Part shown: positions 6,701 through 6,811 of the stretch, one piece after another | How the letters are laid out: each line of letters opens with the position of its first letter | How positions within the stretch are numbered: the first letter of the stretch is position 1 | Assembly: GCA_937925565.1 (NCBI GenBank) | Contig: CALALM010000107.1 | Location: forward strand, 1 to 6,811 | Direction: 5' to 3' | Source of the DNA: an uncultured Centipeda sp. | GTDB lineage: Bacteria; Bacillota; Negativicutes; Selenomonadales; Selenomonadaceae | Length of the DNA stretch: 6,811 nt | Translations under genes and position numbers: made by a program | The notes under the pieces: generated by a model | Databases searched by the model: none | What the model was told of the DNA's origin: nothing | The model's input: only the letters and a program-made list of their open reading frames with translations

Positions 6701-6811
6701 CGAACACGGGCGGACAGGCATCGAAGTCGACCCCTGCGGCGGCGATTGCAGAGTTCGCGGCAACGGGCAAGAAGACGAAAAAGAAGGATCTCGGCATGAT
6801 GGCGATGTCCT
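3706..6811 (+). CDS. nifJ: Pyruvate:ferredoxin (flavodoxin) oxidoreductase, 3'-truncated by the window
   Basis: The first 1035 codons of a protein of about 1170-1200 residues are present without a stop. PFOR converts pyruvate and CoA to acetyl-CoA and CO2 and reduces ferredoxin or flavodoxin in the cytoplasm; in strict anaerobes it feeds acetate production, hydrogenase or N2 fixation. Domain I carries YPITPSSPMAEHVD with T31, plus E64 and R114, matching pyruvate- and TPP-site residues of Desulfovibrio africanus PFOR. A CoA-binding transketolase-like region and central domains follow. Two 4Fe-4S ferredoxin motifs lie at C691/C694/C697/C701 and C745/C748/C751/C755. The C-terminal TPP domain has the proximal-cluster cysteines C813, C816 and C841, then GGDGWAYDIG from G965 (D967 a likely Mg2+ ligand) and NTGGQ at 1000-1004. 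The fourth proximal-cluster cysteine, near 1071 in D. africanus, would lie beyond the edge. The start ATG 3706 has AGGGGAG (3692-3698) 7 bases upstream. The protein appears normal as far as it goes. Confidence 0.97.
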   Translation, partial: MAKKMKTMDGNTAAGYISYAFTDVAAIYPITPSSPMAEHVDSLAAKGMKNIFGQKVRLIEMQSEAGAAGAVHGSLQAGALTTTYTASQGLLLMIPNMYKIAGELLPGVFHVSARAIAASSLNIFGDHQDVMAARQTGVAMLAESSVQEVMDLAAVAHLVAIKGRVPFINFFDGFRTSHEIQKIEVVDYADLAKILDWDAVNEFRRRALNPDHPAVRGTAQNPDIYFQGREAVNRYYDAIPELVEEAMAQMTKITGREHHLFDYYGAPDAERIIIAMGSVCQTAEEVAEYLNAQGEKVGLLSVHLYRPFSVEHFFKYLPKTVQKVAVLDRTKEPGSLGEPLYLDVKAAYYSSGMNPVIVGGRYGLGGKDTTPDQIFAVYEELKKDEPMHGFTLGIVDDVTHRSLTPIHGDVNLTKEGTTACKFWGLGSDGTVGANKSAIKIIGDKTDMYAQAYFAYDSKKSGGITMSHLRFGKSPIISPYLINKADFISCSQQSYVRQYDLLAGLKKGGTFLLNTFWSDEELNTHLPASMRRYIASNDIQFYTVDAVHIARELGLGGRFNMVMQSAFFKLANIIPIDDAVKYLKDAVVTSYGSKGEKVVNMNNGAIDHGIESLHRVNVPAEWKDAVDEEVPVNAKTPEFITKIQNVMNRQEGDKLKISELLSMEDGTFPVGGTAFEKRGTAISVPVWRPEKCIQCNQCAFVCPHATIRPVLTTDEELAAAPEGMQSVKSRPAKGMNLTIAVSTLDCLGCGNCAQVCPGKALDMTLLDDNLREAQKYFDYGVDTEKVSVKNVPMKKTTVIGSQFEQPLFEFSGACAGCGETPYAKLITQLFGDRMMIANATGCSSIWGASAPAIPYTKNPKGYGPAWANSLFEDNAEYGLGMLLGTKAVRESIAAAVTQAIEEKKGSAELQAAMQLWLEKRDSGEGTRDRADLLRELLEKEKGTDELLCRIYKDNDYFVKRSQWVFGGDGWAYDIGFGGVDHVLASGEDVNVMVFDTEVYSNTGGQASKSTPAAAIAEFAATGKKTKKKDLGMMAMS

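Overview
The window looks like a Negativicutes (Selenomonas-like) chromosome segment joined at its left end to a short piece of foreign, very GC-rich actinobacterial DNA. Evidence for the main part: moderate-to-high GC genes using mixed GCG/GCA/GCC alanine codons, AT-rich intergenic regions with strong sigma-A-type promoters and GGAGG-type ribosome binding sites, and an anaerobe's pyruvate:ferredoxin oxidoreductase. The genus is inferred from overall protein character, not from a search.

Left end (1-957). A minus-strand reading frame enters from the left edge and starts at 684. Its first ~57 residues are a complete DUF1858 (hybrid-cluster-associated disulfide) domain in the style of the main genome. 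The rest is the ketoreductase region of an actinobacterial type I fatty acid synthase, with an SDR-type Ser/Tyr/Lys triad and GC-rich codons. The two parts join in frame near 505-525. I read this as most probably a chimeric assembly or library join, not a natural fusion. A divergent intergenic region carries one extended -10 promoter for this gene and one for ychF.

Middle (958-3454). ychF (translation-associated ATPase/GTPase) is followed by a corA-family divalent cation transporter gene and a small unknown gene translationally coupled to corA. A perfect intrinsic terminator closes the group. The 199-base ychF-corA gap is the most interesting part of the window. It has its own promoter, a 22-codon leader ORF with an acidic and proline-rich start, and three segments able to form two mutually exclusive 9-bp hairpins. 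One of these hairpins buries the corA TTG start codon. The layout is what a translation-coupled, Mg2+-responsive attenuator would look like, resembling in logic (not sequence) the mgtL/corL leaders of enteric bacteria.

Right end (3455-6811). A strong promoter, a ~137-base structured leader and the first 1035 codons of a pyruvate:ferredoxin oxidoreductase (nifJ/PFOR) fill the rest; the gene runs off the right edge. The genes visible here concern anaerobic pyruvate oxidation, divalent cation transport and ribosome-associated housekeeping. Apart from the corA-small ORF pair they appear to be independent transcription units.
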